From positions 124,001 to 188,000 of the forward strand of contig NZ_JATM01000002.1 of NCBI RefSeq assembly GCF_002003665.1: DNA of 64,000 bases, given 5' to 3'. The notes under the pieces are model-generated. The model ran no database searches, had not been told where the DNA came from, and was given only the letters and a program-made list of their open reading frames with translations. Positions 16,076-24,887 of the stretch are shown one piece after another; position 1 is the first letter of the stretch, and each line of letters begins with the position of its first letter. Source of the stretch: Bombella intestini (GTDB lineage: Bacteria; Pseudomonadota; Alphaproteobacteria; Acetobacterales; Acetobacteraceae). The position numbers and the translations under genes are program-made.

Positions 16076-17143
16076 ATGGCTTTTCTCGGCACTGGATATT
16101 GGAGAGGCGGACGGCGCTTTCTGCTGGCCTGTTCTCGGTTAGGTGTGGGGCTGGTTCTGGCTGGTGGGGTGGTGTCAGGCCCGCTCATGGCGGCCACTTT
16201 GCGACCTTCCGGTGTGGTGCATGGCTCTTCTGTCTATTTGTCCGATGTTTTCGAGGGGCTGGGTGTCGGGCAGGACCGACTGCTTGGCCCCGCCCCTGCA
16301 CCGGGTAAGAGCATCACTATCGGGGGCAGCCAACTCATCGCATTGGCAGATCAGTACGGTGTGGACTGGGACGACCAGTCATCATCCACCAGCCTGACAT
16401 TGACGAGAGCAGGGCATGTGCTGGGGAAGGAAGATTATGCTGCCCTCGTCCGCAAGGCGATCTTGCAAGATGAGGGCGGTGGCAGTGTCGTAGTGGATGT
16501 GACCAGCTTTACACCGCTCGTTGCTGGTGAGTCTGAATCAGACCCAGCCACACTTATGAATCTGAATTGGGACCATAAGACGGGGCTTTTCTCCGCAACC
16601 GTGCAGCCCTCTCATTCCGTGGGAGACATGGGGGCTGGCAGTTTCCCGTTGCGGGGTAGTATCCGCCCGGTACAGCCGGTGATGGTGTATGACCATGCGT
16701 TGCCATCTGGCCATATCATCCAGCCAGACGATATGCATATGGACCCCGCTTTTACAGGAACTGTGCCTCCCTTAGCTCGTTCTTTGCCAGAGCCGGAGAA
16801 GATGATCGGTATGGCACTCGTCCGCACGGTTGGGGCAGGACAGCCCGTGCAGGGGACGGACTTGCGGCGGGCCGTTTTGGTGCATCGGGGGGACCCGGTC
16901 CTGCTCAGCTATAATAGTACCGGTATTCGCCTGACCGCTACGGGTAGAGCCTTGGAGGATGGCGGGAGTGGTCAGTTTATCCATGCCCTGAATCTGGGAA
17001 GCCGGATGGTCCTCATCGGCAAGGTTATGGCCTCTGGCGAGGTGCGAGTTGATGCATCTTCCACAGCCATTCCTCCAGATTCGGAAGAAGTGAAACGTCT
17101 TGGCATCAATAACTTGATGCTGGGTGATGGGAGCCGGCCATGA
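16076..17143 (+). CDS. flgA: Flagellar P-ring assembly chaperone FlgA
   Basis: 355 aa with a signal peptide (basic start, hydrophobic core to about residue 38, cleavage near LMA-AT). The C-terminal half contains the SAF and ChapFlgA-type domain: PVMVYDHALPSGHIIQPDDMHM, MIGMALVRTVGAGQPV and the terminal HALNLGSRMVLIGKVMASGEVRV segment. FlgA guides FlgI assembly in the periplasm. It overlaps flgH by 4 nt (ATGA). Confidence 0.9.
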   Translation: MAFLGTGYWRGGRRFLLACSRLGVGLVLAGGVVSGPLMAATLRPSGVVHGSSVYLSDVFEGLGVGQDRLLGPAPAPGKSITIGGSQLIALADQYGVDWDDQSSSTSLTLTRAGHVLGKEDYAALVRKAILQDEGGGSVVVDVTSFTPLVAGESESDPATLMNLNWDHKTGLFSATVQPSHSVGDMGAGSFPLRGSIRPVQPVMVYDHALPSGHIIQPDDMHMDPAFTGTVPPLARSLPEPEKMIGMALVRTVGAGQPVQGTDLRRAVLVHRGDPVLLSYNSTGIRLTATGRALEDGGSGQFIHALNLGSRMVLIGKVMASGEVRVDASSTAIPPDSEEVKRLGINNLMLGDGSRP

Positions 17144-17886
17144 TCCATTCCTTTCGCAAGGGTTTTAGGATGGCGGGCCTTGCTACTACCCTGCTTGGGT
17201 TGACGGGCTGTATGGGCGCAGAGACGCTTAGTGAGTTGGGGCATCTCCCCCGGATGACACGGACAGCCGATCCCACTTTGGCGCCAGATTATCGGCCCGT
17301 AACTATGCCGACCCCGCCGCTTCAGGCCCCGCCGACTGAAGCCGGAAGCCTCTGGCGGCCGGGAAGCCGTGCCTTTTTTAAGGATCAACGGGCGGCACAG
17401 GCGGGAGACCTTCTGACTGTGAAAATACAGGTGGCTGATACGGCCAACGTGACCAACAATACAACGGCATCCGGCAGTGGTGCCGAAGCCTTCGGGATTC
17501 CGAGTTTCTTCGGCCTGAAGGGTGGGCTTATGTCTCATTTGACGAGTACCGATGCTCTCCAGACAAACAGCTCTAGCTCCAATAATGGGGCGGGGACGAT
17601 CCGGCGTATTGATACGGTCACGCTGACATTAGGAGGTGTCATCACGCAGGTTCTGCCTAATGGTAATTTTGTGGTCGTGGCCCGGCAGGAAGTCCGGGTA
17701 AATGGTGAGCTGAGGCAGATCATGGTCAGTGGCGTGGTGCGACCGCAGGATATTTCGGAAGATAATATCGTAACGCATGACCGTATTGCCGAGGCTCGTA
17801 TTTCTTACGGCGGGCGGGGGCAGCTTTCGCAGTATCAGCAGCCCCGGTACGGGCAGAAAGTGTTGGATAGCGTTCTTCCTTTCTGA
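17140..17886 (+). CDS. flgH: Flagellar L-ring lipoprotein FlgH
   Basis: 248 aa. A type II signal peptide ends in LTGC (lipidated Cys about residue 24). The mature part has LWRPGSRAFFKDQRAAQAGDLLTVKIQVADTANV, a family hallmark. The C-terminus reads GVVRPQDISEDNIVTHDRIAEARISYGGRGQLS, also typical. FlgH builds the outer-membrane L ring around the rod. It is translationally coupled to flgA. Confidence 0.95.
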   Translation: MIHSFRKGFRMAGLATTLLGLTGCMGAETLSELGHLPRMTRTADPTLAPDYRPVTMPTPPLQAPPTEAGSLWRPGSRAFFKDQRAAQAGDLLTVKIQVADTANVTNNTTASGSGAEAFGIPSFFGLKGGLMSHLTSTDALQTNSSSSNNGAGTIRRIDTVTLTLGGVITQVLPNGNFVVVARQEVRVNGELRQIMVSGVVRPQDISEDNIVTHDRIAEARISYGGRGQLSQYQQPRYGQKVLDSVLPF

Positions 17887-17905
17887 TGACATACTCATAA
17901 AAAGA

Positions 17906-17930
17906 CCTTGATGCGGTCATGATTTCAAGG
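17906..17930. promoter_or_regulatory. CCTTGA/TCAAGG inverted motif upstream of the bactofilin gene
   Basis: CCTTGAT at 17906-17912 and TCAAGG at 17925-17930 form an inverted pair. TTGATG and TTTATT with a 17-nt spacer could also act as -35 and -10. The site lies ~130 nt before the bactofilin start. Confidence 0.4.
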
Positions 17931-18039
17931 TTTATTAATTGACTGGCCTTAAGATGTGTTCTTAGTCTTTTCATTGAAAGGCTTTATGTAGCCTATCTAT
18001 CATGGCCATATTGATGGCGTAAAAATAAAGGGGTAGTGA

Positions 18040-18540
18040 ATGTCGGATTCAAAACAGCCGGAAGGCTTCATTCCCAGCGGTCTGGTTGTAGATAATCTTT
18101 GCGGGACCTTGGAAGGGAGCCTGACTATCGCCGGTGAAGTGGAGCATGTCGAGCTTCAGGCTGGCCAGCTCTGCGTCACAGAAACGGGCGTTATGAAGGA
18201 TGGTCAGGTAGAAGCGACATCCATCATCATTGATGGCAGCGTATCCGGTGTGACGTTCACAACGCCGCGTCTTTCTGCTGGGGCTGGTGCTCGTATTTCG
18301 GATTGCGTGATTGAGATGGGGAGCCCGACAGGCTGTGCCATCCATGAGGATGCCCATTTTGAGGGCGATGTGCGTATTTCTGTTTCTCGCAAGGGAGGAG
18401 CCAGAAAGGCTGACGCCAGCAAGGTAGAGCCGCAGGCTAGCATACCGGCTGGAGATGATGAGCCAGACCCGCATTGGCCTTCCCAGACGCCTGATATCAG
18501 CGAGGCGGATCAAGACGCTGATATTCCATTGGGGGGCTGA
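18040..18540 (+). CDS. Bactofilin-family protein
   Basis: 166 aa. Residues ~18-115 show the short beta-helix repeat pattern of the polymer-forming cytoskeletal family (PF04519): LCGTLEGSLTIAGEVEHVELQAGQLCVTETGVMKDGQVEATSIIIDGSVSG. A charged, disordered tail follows. Bactofilins self-polymerise and localise cell-wall or appendage factors. Its placement between flgH and a MotE-like gene, with TGATG coupling to the latter, suggests a scaffold for the flagellar base. Bactofilins are known near flagellar genes in a few other lineages, but the role here is inference. Confidence 0.75.
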   Translation: MSDSKQPEGFIPSGLVVDNLCGTLEGSLTIAGEVEHVELQAGQLCVTETGVMKDGQVEATSIIIDGSVSGVTFTTPRLSAGAGARISDCVIEMGSPTGCAIHEDAHFEGDVRISVSRKGGARKADASKVEPQASIPAGDDEPDPHWPSQTPDISEADQDADIPLGG

Positions 18541-19157
18541 TGCTCAGCAGGCGTTTCCATCACTATAAGGGCTGGCCCTTTTTCTGCATGATGCTGGCGT
18601 TGCTCGGCGGGATACCAACGGTGCGACCTGCCATAGCAGCGGGAGGTGATGCCTTGCCTGCCGATGGGGTGGAGCAGCAGATGCAAGAGCAGCAGCGCAT
18701 TTTGGGTTCAGCCCGCAAAGCACTGGAAATTCGTTTCCATCTGCTGAATCAGTCCATGGCTGATTTGTCTGACCATGTGGATAACCATAAGCTGGTCCCG
18801 CAGGAGGCAGCAGCCCGGCTGGTAGGCATCTACGAGGCAATGCGCCCGCGTGAAGCAGCGGCGGTTTTCAATGTGATGGACCCGCATGTGCTTATTGCCA
18901 TTGCAGCATCCATGAACATCCGCAAGCTCTCTGGCATCATGGCCCATATGACACCGGACAGGGTGAATCTGGTGTCGCAGTATTTGGGAGGTGTTCGGCA
19001 TTTTCATCATGCCGTTCTTTCTGTTCCCGTTGCCTTTGGTGATGGAGGAGTGAACCTGCCAGTCGGACAGGATGCTGTGTCATCGGATGGTACGGTAGAT
19101 CATATACAGTATGAGACCATGTCCCAGCATGGGCCTCTGTTGCCCTCACGGCAGTGA
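18540..19157 (+). CDS. MotE-like periplasmic protein (MgtE-N fold), copy 1
   Basis: 205 aa. A signal peptide or anchor covers ~1-33 (cleavage AIAA region), then a coiled coil and an MgtE N-terminal-like domain: ARLVGIYEAMRPREAAAVFNVMDPHVLIAIAASMNIRKLSGIMAHMTPDRVNLVSQYL (~82-145). MotE is a periplasmic chaperone for stator-associated MotC in Sinorhizobium. The same domain occurs again at 56651-57472. It overlaps the bactofilin stop codon by one base. Confidence 0.7.
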   Translation: MLSRRFHHYKGWPFFCMMLALLGGIPTVRPAIAAGGDALPADGVEQQMQEQQRILGSARKALEIRFHLLNQSMADLSDHVDNHKLVPQEAAARLVGIYEAMRPREAAAVFNVMDPHVLIAIAASMNIRKLSGIMAHMTPDRVNLVSQYLGGVRHFHHAVLSVPVAFGDGGVNLPVGQDAVSSDGTVDHIQYETMSQHGPLLPSRQ

Positions 19158-19167
19158 TGGGACTGTC

Positions 19168-19551
19168 ATGAAAGAGAAACGAATGATGAGGCGGCTTTGT
19201 TTCGTTCATGGTCTGTGGCAGCGTATGTTGGTCATGCTGCCTGTTGTTGCTGGCCTGACAGCCTGTGCGCCGGACTATCTCGCCAGTAAACTGACAGGGC
19301 GGGACTGTCAGGCCGGTTATTTGGCCGAGGGAGAAGATTGGTGCAACCCACCGGAACGTGTCCTACCCCCTCAGCCTTACTGCACACAGAGTTGGAATGG
19401 TGTTGATTGCTGGGCACGGCCAGAACTGACACCCAACATGGCTCATGAGGTTTACGAAGGGCCACGAGGATTGACGACACAGCAGAATGCAAACCGTCTC
19501 ATGATACCGGAAGGTAAGGCACCGCCTTCCAATCCGTATTACGCCCCTTAA
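19168..19551 (+). CDS. Small lipoprotein of unknown function
   Basis: 127 aa from the ATG at 19168; ATGs at 19183 and 19186 are alternatives and the ribosome site is weak for all. A lipobox LTAC follows a hydrophobic core (MLVMLPVVAG). The mature part is Cys- and Pro-rich (DCQAGYLAEGEDWCNPPERVLPPQPYC) and contains four further Cys residues that could form disulfides. It closes the bactofilin/MotE-like operon. I do not recognise a family. An outer-membrane role near the L ring is only a guess from context. Confidence 0.65.
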   Translation: MKEKRMMRRLCFVHGLWQRMLVMLPVVAGLTACAPDYLASKLTGRDCQAGYLAEGEDWCNPPERVLPPQPYCTQSWNGVDCWARPELTPNMAHEVYEGPRGLTTQQNANRLMIPEGKAPPSNPYYAP

Positions 19552-19574
19552 AGGTTTGTTTGCAAAAGTTGCTA

Positions 19575-19623
19575 CAATTAACCTTGCTATCTACTTTACA
19601 CGCCATCATAGCAAGGTTAATTG
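19575..19623. promoter_or_regulatory. Perfect 16-nt inverted repeat upstream of fliF
   Basis: CAATTAACCTTGCTAT (19575-19590) and its exact reverse complement (19608-19623) are separated by 17 nt. The arms contain the AACCTTG core seen in other flagellar intergenic regions. No T-tract follows, so it is more likely an operator for a dimeric regulator than a terminator. It lies 106 nt before the fliF start. Confidence 0.6.
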
Positions 19624-19728
19624 ATGGTGTGGTTAAGATGTCCTCTTCCGAGTAGGGCAGATTATGGTGAATACCGGAAACAGCATGTCTGGCGTCCGGG
19701 GTGAAAGCAGCAGGTAGATACCCGTCAT

Positions 19729-21360
19729 ATGCAGTTTGATAAGCTCCGTTTGCCGAAGATCATGGAAGGGCTGAAGAATCTGGGCCGTATGCGGCTTGCA
19801 GCCCTTGGGATTGTCGGCGTGCTTCTTCTGCTGTCTTTGGGGGTGATTGCTTTCCATAATCGATCAGAGCCTATGGCTCTGCTTTATGGTGACCTGGAGC
19901 TGAATGAAGCTGCCGAGATGGTGGATGATCTGGCCAAGGCTCATATTCCGACAACAACAGGGCCGGATGGTCGTAGTCTGTATGTTCCGGGTAATGATGT
20001 AGCACAGGCTCGTCTTCTGCTGGCAAAGGCTGGCCTACCCGGTGGTGGTGCCGTAGGGTATGAACTCTTTGATAAGAGTGGCACACTGACCAGTACCCAG
20101 TTTGAACAGGGCATTAATGAAACTAGAGCGTTGGAAGGGGAGCTGGAGCGGTCCATTCGTTTAATTCATGGCGTGCGGAATGTGCGGGTTCATCTTGTTC
20201 TGCCGCATCGTGATCTTTTCTCTACAGAAACGAATCCTTCTCAGGCGAGCGTCATTCTAGATGTCGGTCGGTCTGGTGCCGTGTCGGAAGATGCAATTGC
20301 AGCAATCCAAAATCTAGTGTCGGCCGCTGTGCCGGGGTTACGGACGCACGGCATTTCCATTGTAGATACACGGGGTGACGTTCTGGCTCGTCCGGGTGAT
20401 CCGGACAGTCTCGCCGGACAGGAATCTTCGCTTGAGAAGCAGCGTCATTCCGAGGAACAGCGTCTTGCGCAGGCGGTAGAAGATATCCTAACGCCCACGT
20501 TGGGTATGGGGCATGTTCGGGCCCGTGCCGCCGTAACCATGAATACGGACATCATTCATGAGACGGATGAATCTTACGACCCTAACCAGCAGGTTCTACG
20601 TTCTCAGAGTATGAGTACGGACAAGAGCGCCAATACCGAAGCTAACCAGAACACCAGTGTAGGTAATAACCTTCCGAACGCTAATGCAGGCAATAACCGT
20701 ACTGGCTCCAGCGAGGAGCGGACGGATGAGACCAACAATTATGAGATTGGCAAACGGACCCGTGTCATTAATCAAACTCGGCCCCGTGTGTCCCGTATCA
20801 GTCTTGCTGTTATGGTCGATGGAACGGTTACTACCGACAAGGCGGGCAAGCCATCGTGGAAGCCGTTGGATGAGGCAGAGGTCAAGCGGCTGACCCAGCT
20901 TGTGCAGACGGCTATCGGGTACGATAAGGCCCGTGGGGATGAGGTTAATGTGGTGTCTATGCCGTTCCGTGTGGATGGCGGGGCCGATCTGCCTCAGCAA
21001 GATACGCCATTCTTCACCCGGGAGATGATGATCTATTTGGCGGAATGGATTGTCCCCATTCTGCTTCTTCTGGGGGCCGCCGCTATGCTGCTCGGGCCCA
21101 TCCTGCGCCGTGCCCGTAAGGGAGTTGAAACAGATGGTACCGCCGCCGGTGGCTCTGCGGCCGGAGCTGCTGGAGGTTCTGCCGAGGGTGAGGCAGGACG
21201 TAGCGACCGCATTAGCGTGGAAGGGGTGGAAGGCGAGATGCGCCGTGAGGCTCTGGCCCGTGTGGTGCAGCGTGTTGAAGAGAATCCTGAAGACGCCATC
21301 GCTGTTGTTCGCAACTGGCTGGCTGAGCCGGAGCCCCCCAAACAGGCGGCAGAAAGCTGA
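19729..21360 (+). CDS. fliF: Flagellar MS-ring protein FliF
   Basis: 543 aa, the usual length. A first transmembrane helix at ~24-42 is followed by the YscJ/FliF secretin-like ring domains (LLYGDLELNEAAEMVDDLAKAHIPT; GYELFDKSGTLTSTQFEQGINETRALEGELERSI). A variable periplasmic loop, a second helix at ~437-458 and a C-terminal cytoplasmic tail (MRREALARVVQRVEENPEDAIAVVRNWL) that binds FliG complete it. It starts the fliF-fliG-fliH-fliN-fliO-fliP operon. The start has only a weak ribosome site; an ATG at 19759 is an alternative. Confidence 0.96.
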   Translation: MQFDKLRLPKIMEGLKNLGRMRLAALGIVGVLLLLSLGVIAFHNRSEPMALLYGDLELNEAAEMVDDLAKAHIPTTTGPDGRSLYVPGNDVAQARLLLAKAGLPGGGAVGYELFDKSGTLTSTQFEQGINETRALEGELERSIRLIHGVRNVRVHLVLPHRDLFSTETNPSQASVILDVGRSGAVSEDAIAAIQNLVSAAVPGLRTHGISIVDTRGDVLARPGDPDSLAGQESSLEKQRHSEEQRLAQAVEDILTPTLGMGHVRARAAVTMNTDIIHETDESYDPNQQVLRSQSMSTDKSANTEANQNTSVGNNLPNANAGNNRTGSSEERTDETNNYEIGKRTRVINQTRPRVSRISLAVMVDGTVTTDKAGKPSWKPLDEAEVKRLTQLVQTAIGYDKARGDEVNVVSMPFRVDGGADLPQQDTPFFTREMMIYLAEWIVPILLLLGAAAMLLGPILRRARKGVETDGTAAGGSAAGAAGGSAEGEAGRSDRISVEGVEGEMRREALARVVQRVEENPEDAIAVVRNWLAEPEPPKQAAES

Positions 21361-21372
21361 GGAGACGCAACC

Positions 21373-22458
21373 ATGGCAGAACAGGCACTCTCTGCGGAGA
21401 CAGGTAATGAAGTTTCATCATCCAGCGTGGCACCACCTAGCCTGACGGCAGGGATGAGCGGTAGCCGGAAGGCTGCGATCTTGATGTTGGCCATTGGGCA
21501 GGAACAGTCTGCCCGTATTTTCCGTTCCCTTCAGGAAGATGAGGTGCGGGATATTTCGCGGGCTATGTCGTCTCTGGGGCTGGTTAAGGCCTCAGTTGTG
21601 GAAGCTGTCTGTAGCGAATTTTCGCAGAAATTCGCAAGTTCGGATGGTTTTGTTGGTAGTTACGAAACGACAGAAGATTATCTGAAGCGTGCCCTCCCGG
21701 CTGAAATGGTCGAGAAGATCATGGAGGACATTAGAGGGCCTTCTGGGCGAAGTGTCTGGGCCAAGATGGGCAATATGCCCGAAACAGCTCTTGCCAATTA
21801 TCTGCGTAACGAACAGCCGCAGACGGTCGCTGTTATTCTGAGCTATATTTCACCGGCCCATGTGGCCCGTGTTCTTTCACTCTTCCCGGAAGATTTCGCT
21901 ACGGATGTTATCATGCGCATCTTGCATATGAGTCCGGTTAGCAAGGATGTGTTGGAGAGTTTGGAAACAACCCTGCGCAAGGAGCTTATTACTGCCTTTG
22001 GTCGGTCCACAAAGCGGGACAGCTACGCTTTTGTAGCGGAGGTATATAATAATTTCGATCGGAAGACCGAAGCCCTTCTGACAGAACAGCTTGGTCGCCG
22101 GAGCGAGGAAGATATGGAGAAGGTGAACAAGCTGAAATTCACCTTCGATGACATCAAGCGTCTGACACCGGATGATATGATGCGTGTTATGGCGGCCATC
22201 AATCGTGATGGTGAGGCCAAAAGCAGGCTGCCTCTGGCCCTCAAGGGTACGAATGAGAGTATTCGGCAACTCTTCTTCGGCTGTGTTTCCAAACGTGCTG
22301 CTGGCCTTCTGGAAGATGAGATCCGAGGGCTGGGGGCTGTCCGTATGAGGGATGCTGAAGCAGCCCAGATGGAGCTTATCACCCTTATCAAGACAATGGC
22401 CAACGATGGAGAAATTGATATTTCGCCATCCTCGTCTGATGATGAGATCATCGAGTGA
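21373..22458 (+). CDS. fliG: Flagellar motor switch protein FliG
   Basis: 361 aa. The FliG N-domain (~30-130) is followed by the middle EHPQ-like segment, here NEQPQTVAVILSYISPAHVARVLSLFPE (~140-167), and the C-terminal torque domain ending with LRGTNESIR-like LKGTNESIRQLFFGCVSKRAAGLLEDEI. FliG couples the stator to the rotor. AGGAGACG precedes the start, 12 nt after fliF. It ends overlapping or adjacent to fliH. Confidence 0.95.
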   Translation: MAEQALSAETGNEVSSSSVAPPSLTAGMSGSRKAAILMLAIGQEQSARIFRSLQEDEVRDISRAMSSLGLVKASVVEAVCSEFSQKFASSDGFVGSYETTEDYLKRALPAEMVEKIMEDIRGPSGRSVWAKMGNMPETALANYLRNEQPQTVAVILSYISPAHVARVLSLFPEDFATDVIMRILHMSPVSKDVLESLETTLRKELITAFGRSTKRDSYAFVAEVYNNFDRKTEALLTEQLGRRSEEDMEKVNKLKFTFDDIKRLTPDDMMRVMAAINRDGEAKSRLPLALKGTNESIRQLFFGCVSKRAAGLLEDEIRGLGAVRMRDAEAAQMELITLIKTMANDGEIDISPSSSDDEIIE

Positions 22459-22463
22459 CGCCA

Positions 22464-23228
22464 ATGGGACAGCAGCAGCAAACAGGCTTGGAGGCTACGT
22501 CTTTTGCCGGGAGCCGGGCCTTCAGTGATAGTTTGGAGGATTTTTCCGCTCACGAGCCTGCCATGCAGGCAGGTGTGGAGCAGAGGGATGATGCGGCTGA
22601 CCAGGAGGATGAAGCCCCCACTGAGGAACCGGTTGTCACGCTCCATCCCGATGAGTTGGAACAATTAAAACGGGATGCTTGGCAGCAGGGACATGATGCG
22701 GGCGAGCAGGCGGCTGGTCAGCAGCTTTCTGGCCAGATGGCGGAGGCCGTGCGGCAGGTTCTGGCCTTCATGGAGGAGGAAGAAAACCGCCGTCATGACA
22801 TTGCGACACAAATGGCTGATCTGTTTGTGCAGGGCGTATGCCAGACGGTGGAAGAGCTGGTCGCTGGTGATTTGTCCCGCACAAAACTGAGCCGCCATCT
22901 GGCGGAGGATGCCGCCGCACTTGTCCAGCGGTGTGAGGGGCCGGTTAGTCTGACCTGCTCGGTAGCGGATGAAGCCGCCTTACGGGCTGCATTGGCCGGG
23001 TTGAAGGGTGTGTCCCTGCATGTGGAAGCGGACCGCCAGATGGGACATCTCACGGTTGCGGCAGAAGAGACACAGATTGTTCTGGACCAGCAAAAATGGG
23101 CGGAGGGGGTTCGTCAGCGTGTGGATGATGCCATGCAGGCCCTGACCCGCCCACACGCTGCGGAGGCTCGCCCCATCGTCAACCCGTCCCCGGATGAAAA
23201 ACAGACAGCAGAGCATGAAGGAGAGTAA
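22464..23228 (+). CDS. fliH: Flagellar export regulator FliH
   Basis: 254 aa from the ATG at 22464; a GTG at 22455 overlapping the fliG stop is possible. An acidic disordered N-terminus leads to the FliH/HrpE-like region (KRDAWQQGHDAGEQAAGQQLSGQMAEAVRQVLAFMEEEENRR), a stalk rich in Ala/Gln, and a C-terminal domain with LHVEADRQMGHLTVAAEETQIVLDQQKWAEG. FliH dimers hold the FliI ATPase at the export gate. Position between fliG and fliN supports the call. Confidence 0.85.
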   Translation: MGQQQQTGLEATSFAGSRAFSDSLEDFSAHEPAMQAGVEQRDDAADQEDEAPTEEPVVTLHPDELEQLKRDAWQQGHDAGEQAAGQQLSGQMAEAVRQVLAFMEEEENRRHDIATQMADLFVQGVCQTVEELVAGDLSRTKLSRHLAEDAAALVQRCEGPVSLTCSVADEAALRAALAGLKGVSLHVEADRQMGHLTVAAEETQIVLDQQKWAEGVRQRVDDAMQALTRPHAAEARPIVNPSPDEKQTAEHEGE

Positions 23229-23230
23229 CG

Positions 23231-23617
23231 ATGGCAGAGGATAACAACACAGCGGAAACGGCGCAGGAGGCGCAGCAGACGCACGCACCAGAGGTCGATC
23301 TGGCTGATTTTGCCTCGGATGGACAAGAAGAGAGCAGACCCCTGCATGACACTCAACAAGAAAAAGAGCGGGAACGGGAGGCGATCCTTGATGTTCCAGT
23401 CAAGATTACGGCTGTTGTGGGTGATGTGAAAATGCCGGTTCGGGACCTTGTACGTCTTGGTCGTGGTGCTGTGGTGCCGTTGAACCGGAAACTTGGTTCT
23501 TCGATTGATATTTACGCTAATGACAGGCTAATCGCCCGTGGTGAAATCACCATCATTGAGGATGATAATATCGCCGTGACAATGACGGAGATCATGTCTT
23601 CATCCGCTAGCACATGA
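23231..23617 (+). CDS. fliN: Flagellar motor switch protein FliN
   Basis: 128 aa. A charged ~45-residue leader precedes the SpoA domain: DVPVKITAVVGDVKMPVRDLVRLGRGAVVPLNRKLGSSIDIYANDRLIARGEITIIEDDNIAVTMTEIM (~54-122), diagnostic for FliN. It forms the base of the C-ring with FliM. A GAAGGAGA site supports the start, and its stop overlaps the fliO start (ATGA). Confidence 0.96.
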   Translation: MAEDNNTAETAQEAQQTHAPEVDLADFASDGQEESRPLHDTQQEKEREREAILDVPVKITAVVGDVKMPVRDLVRLGRGAVVPLNRKLGSSIDIYANDRLIARGEITIIEDDNIAVTMTEIMSSSAST

Positions 23618-24012
23618 TGGTAGCCCCTGTTGGAGAGACGCACGGTTCTGATGCCATGATGCACGCTGTCATGGGATTTCACATGAACCCGCTTCTAGCT
23701 CTTCTGCTTGTTGTAGGGCTGATTTTTATCACGCCTTGGTGCGTGCGGCGGCTGAAGCACCGTATGCCTGCCCTGTTGAATGATGGCGGCATGAAGGAGC
23801 GTGCCCTGAAGGTACAAGAAGCTATCCCCCTAGGGGCGAAACGGACCTTGTTCTCCGTAGTGGTCCGGGATGCGGAGGGGCGGCGGGCGACAGCCATTAT
23901 TCTGACGGGCGGCCCGTCTGATTTGTGCGTTGGCTGGTTGGGGGCTGGTGCGGCGTCTACGGCAGAATCATGCCCTATGGAAAAAGCAGGACAGAGGCAG
24001 GAGACGACATGA
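23614..24012 (+). CDS. fliO: Flagellar biosynthesis protein FliO
   Basis: 132 aa. One transmembrane helix (~25-45, NPLLALLLVVGLIFITPWCVRRL) is followed by a small cytoplasmic domain with the FliO pattern ALKVQEAIPLGAKRTLFSVVVRDAEGRRA...ILTGGPSDLCVGWL. FliO assists FliP assembly into the export gate. It is coupled by ATGA overlaps to fliN upstream and fliP downstream. Confidence 0.85.
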   Translation: MMVAPVGETHGSDAMMHAVMGFHMNPLLALLLVVGLIFITPWCVRRLKHRMPALLNDGGMKERALKVQEAIPLGAKRTLFSVVVRDAEGRRATAIILTGGPSDLCVGWLGAGAASTAESCPMEKAGQRQETT

Positions 24013-24875
24013 TGGCGGACTGTGCGATGGAAGGCCGTCCTGCCTCTGAGAGCAGGGAAAAAATCGTAGCGACTTGGCGGCGTCTACGGCGGGCTGTGCT
24101 GTTGGGGGTGGTAGGGGTGTTTAGTCTTGTAGGGGCTATCACACTGCTGTGTTTTTTAGCTCATCCGGCTACAGCTCAGTCCGTTACGTTGGATATGGGA
24201 AAAGGTGGCGGAATTGGTGAGGCCGGGACGACAAGCCGCCTTATCCAGCTTACGGCCCTTGTGGCGTTTCTGTCTCTGGCACCCAGCCTGCTGGTGATGA
24301 TGACAGCCTTTACCCGTATCATCATTACGCTTTCCCTTCTGCGGAGTGCCATCGGTGCGCAGGGAACGCCGCCCAATATGGTGCTGGTGGCTTTGGCCCT
24401 GATCCTGACTTTGTTTGTCATGCAACCTACTTTGGAACGCTCATGGCAGCAGGGCATTGAACCTCTGATGGATGGCCGGGTAGAAGAGATGGCCGGACTT
24501 CAGGCAGCGGCGGAGCCGTTCCGTGATTTCATGATCCATAACGCCCGTCCGAATGATGTAGCTATTTTTTATCATCTTGCTGGTCTCAAGCCCCAGCCTG
24601 CACCAGCCAACGGGGTTGCACCACCTCCGCCGTGGCGGGTCATTGTTCCGGCCTTCATGGTTGGAGAGCTAAGCCGTGGGTTCGAGATGGGCTTTCTGCT
24701 TTATCTGCCTTTTCTGGTAATCGACCTTGTCACCTCTAGCGTGTTGATGAGCTTGGGCATGATGATGTTGCCCCCTCCGACTATTTCCCTACCTTTCAAG
24801 CTGATTTTCTTTGTGCTTGTGGATGGGTTTCAGATGGTATCGGGTGGGTTGGTGCGCAGCTTTGGCGGGGGATAG
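24009..24875 (+). CDS. fliP: Flagellar export gate protein FliP
   Basis: 288 aa from the ATG at 24009, which overlaps the fliO stop and has AGGAGACG upstream; a longer frame from 23925 is unlikely. A signal peptide or first helix (~32-56, ending ATAQ) is followed by FliP hallmarks: SLAPSLLVMMTAFTRIIITLSLLRSAIG, the periplasmic RPNDVAIF-like loop, and the VPAFMVGELSRGFEMGFLLYLPFLVIDLVTSSVLMSLGMMMLPP block. FliP pentamers form the core of the secretion channel with FliQ and FliR, which are encoded near 51-52 kb. Confidence 0.97.
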   Translation: MMADCAMEGRPASESREKIVATWRRLRRAVLLGVVGVFSLVGAITLLCFLAHPATAQSVTLDMGKGGGIGEAGTTSRLIQLTALVAFLSLAPSLLVMMTAFTRIIITLSLLRSAIGAQGTPPNMVLVALALILTLFVMQPTLERSWQQGIEPLMDGRVEEMAGLQAAAEPFRDFMIHNARPNDVAIFYHLAGLKPQPAPANGVAPPPPWRVIVPAFMVGELSRGFEMGFLLYLPFLVIDLVTSSVLMSLGMMMLPPPTISLPFKLIFFVLVDGFQMVSGGLVRSFGGG

Positions 24876-24883
24876 TCCCCGCC
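24864..24883. terminator. GC-rich hairpin between convergent fliP and flhF
   Basis: GGCGGGG (24864-24870), loop GATAGT, CCCCGCC (24877-24883). The stem includes the fliP stop region and ends 5 nt before the flhF stop. There is no clear T-tract, so terminator function is only likely. Confidence 0.45.
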
Positions 24884-24887
24884 TTGC

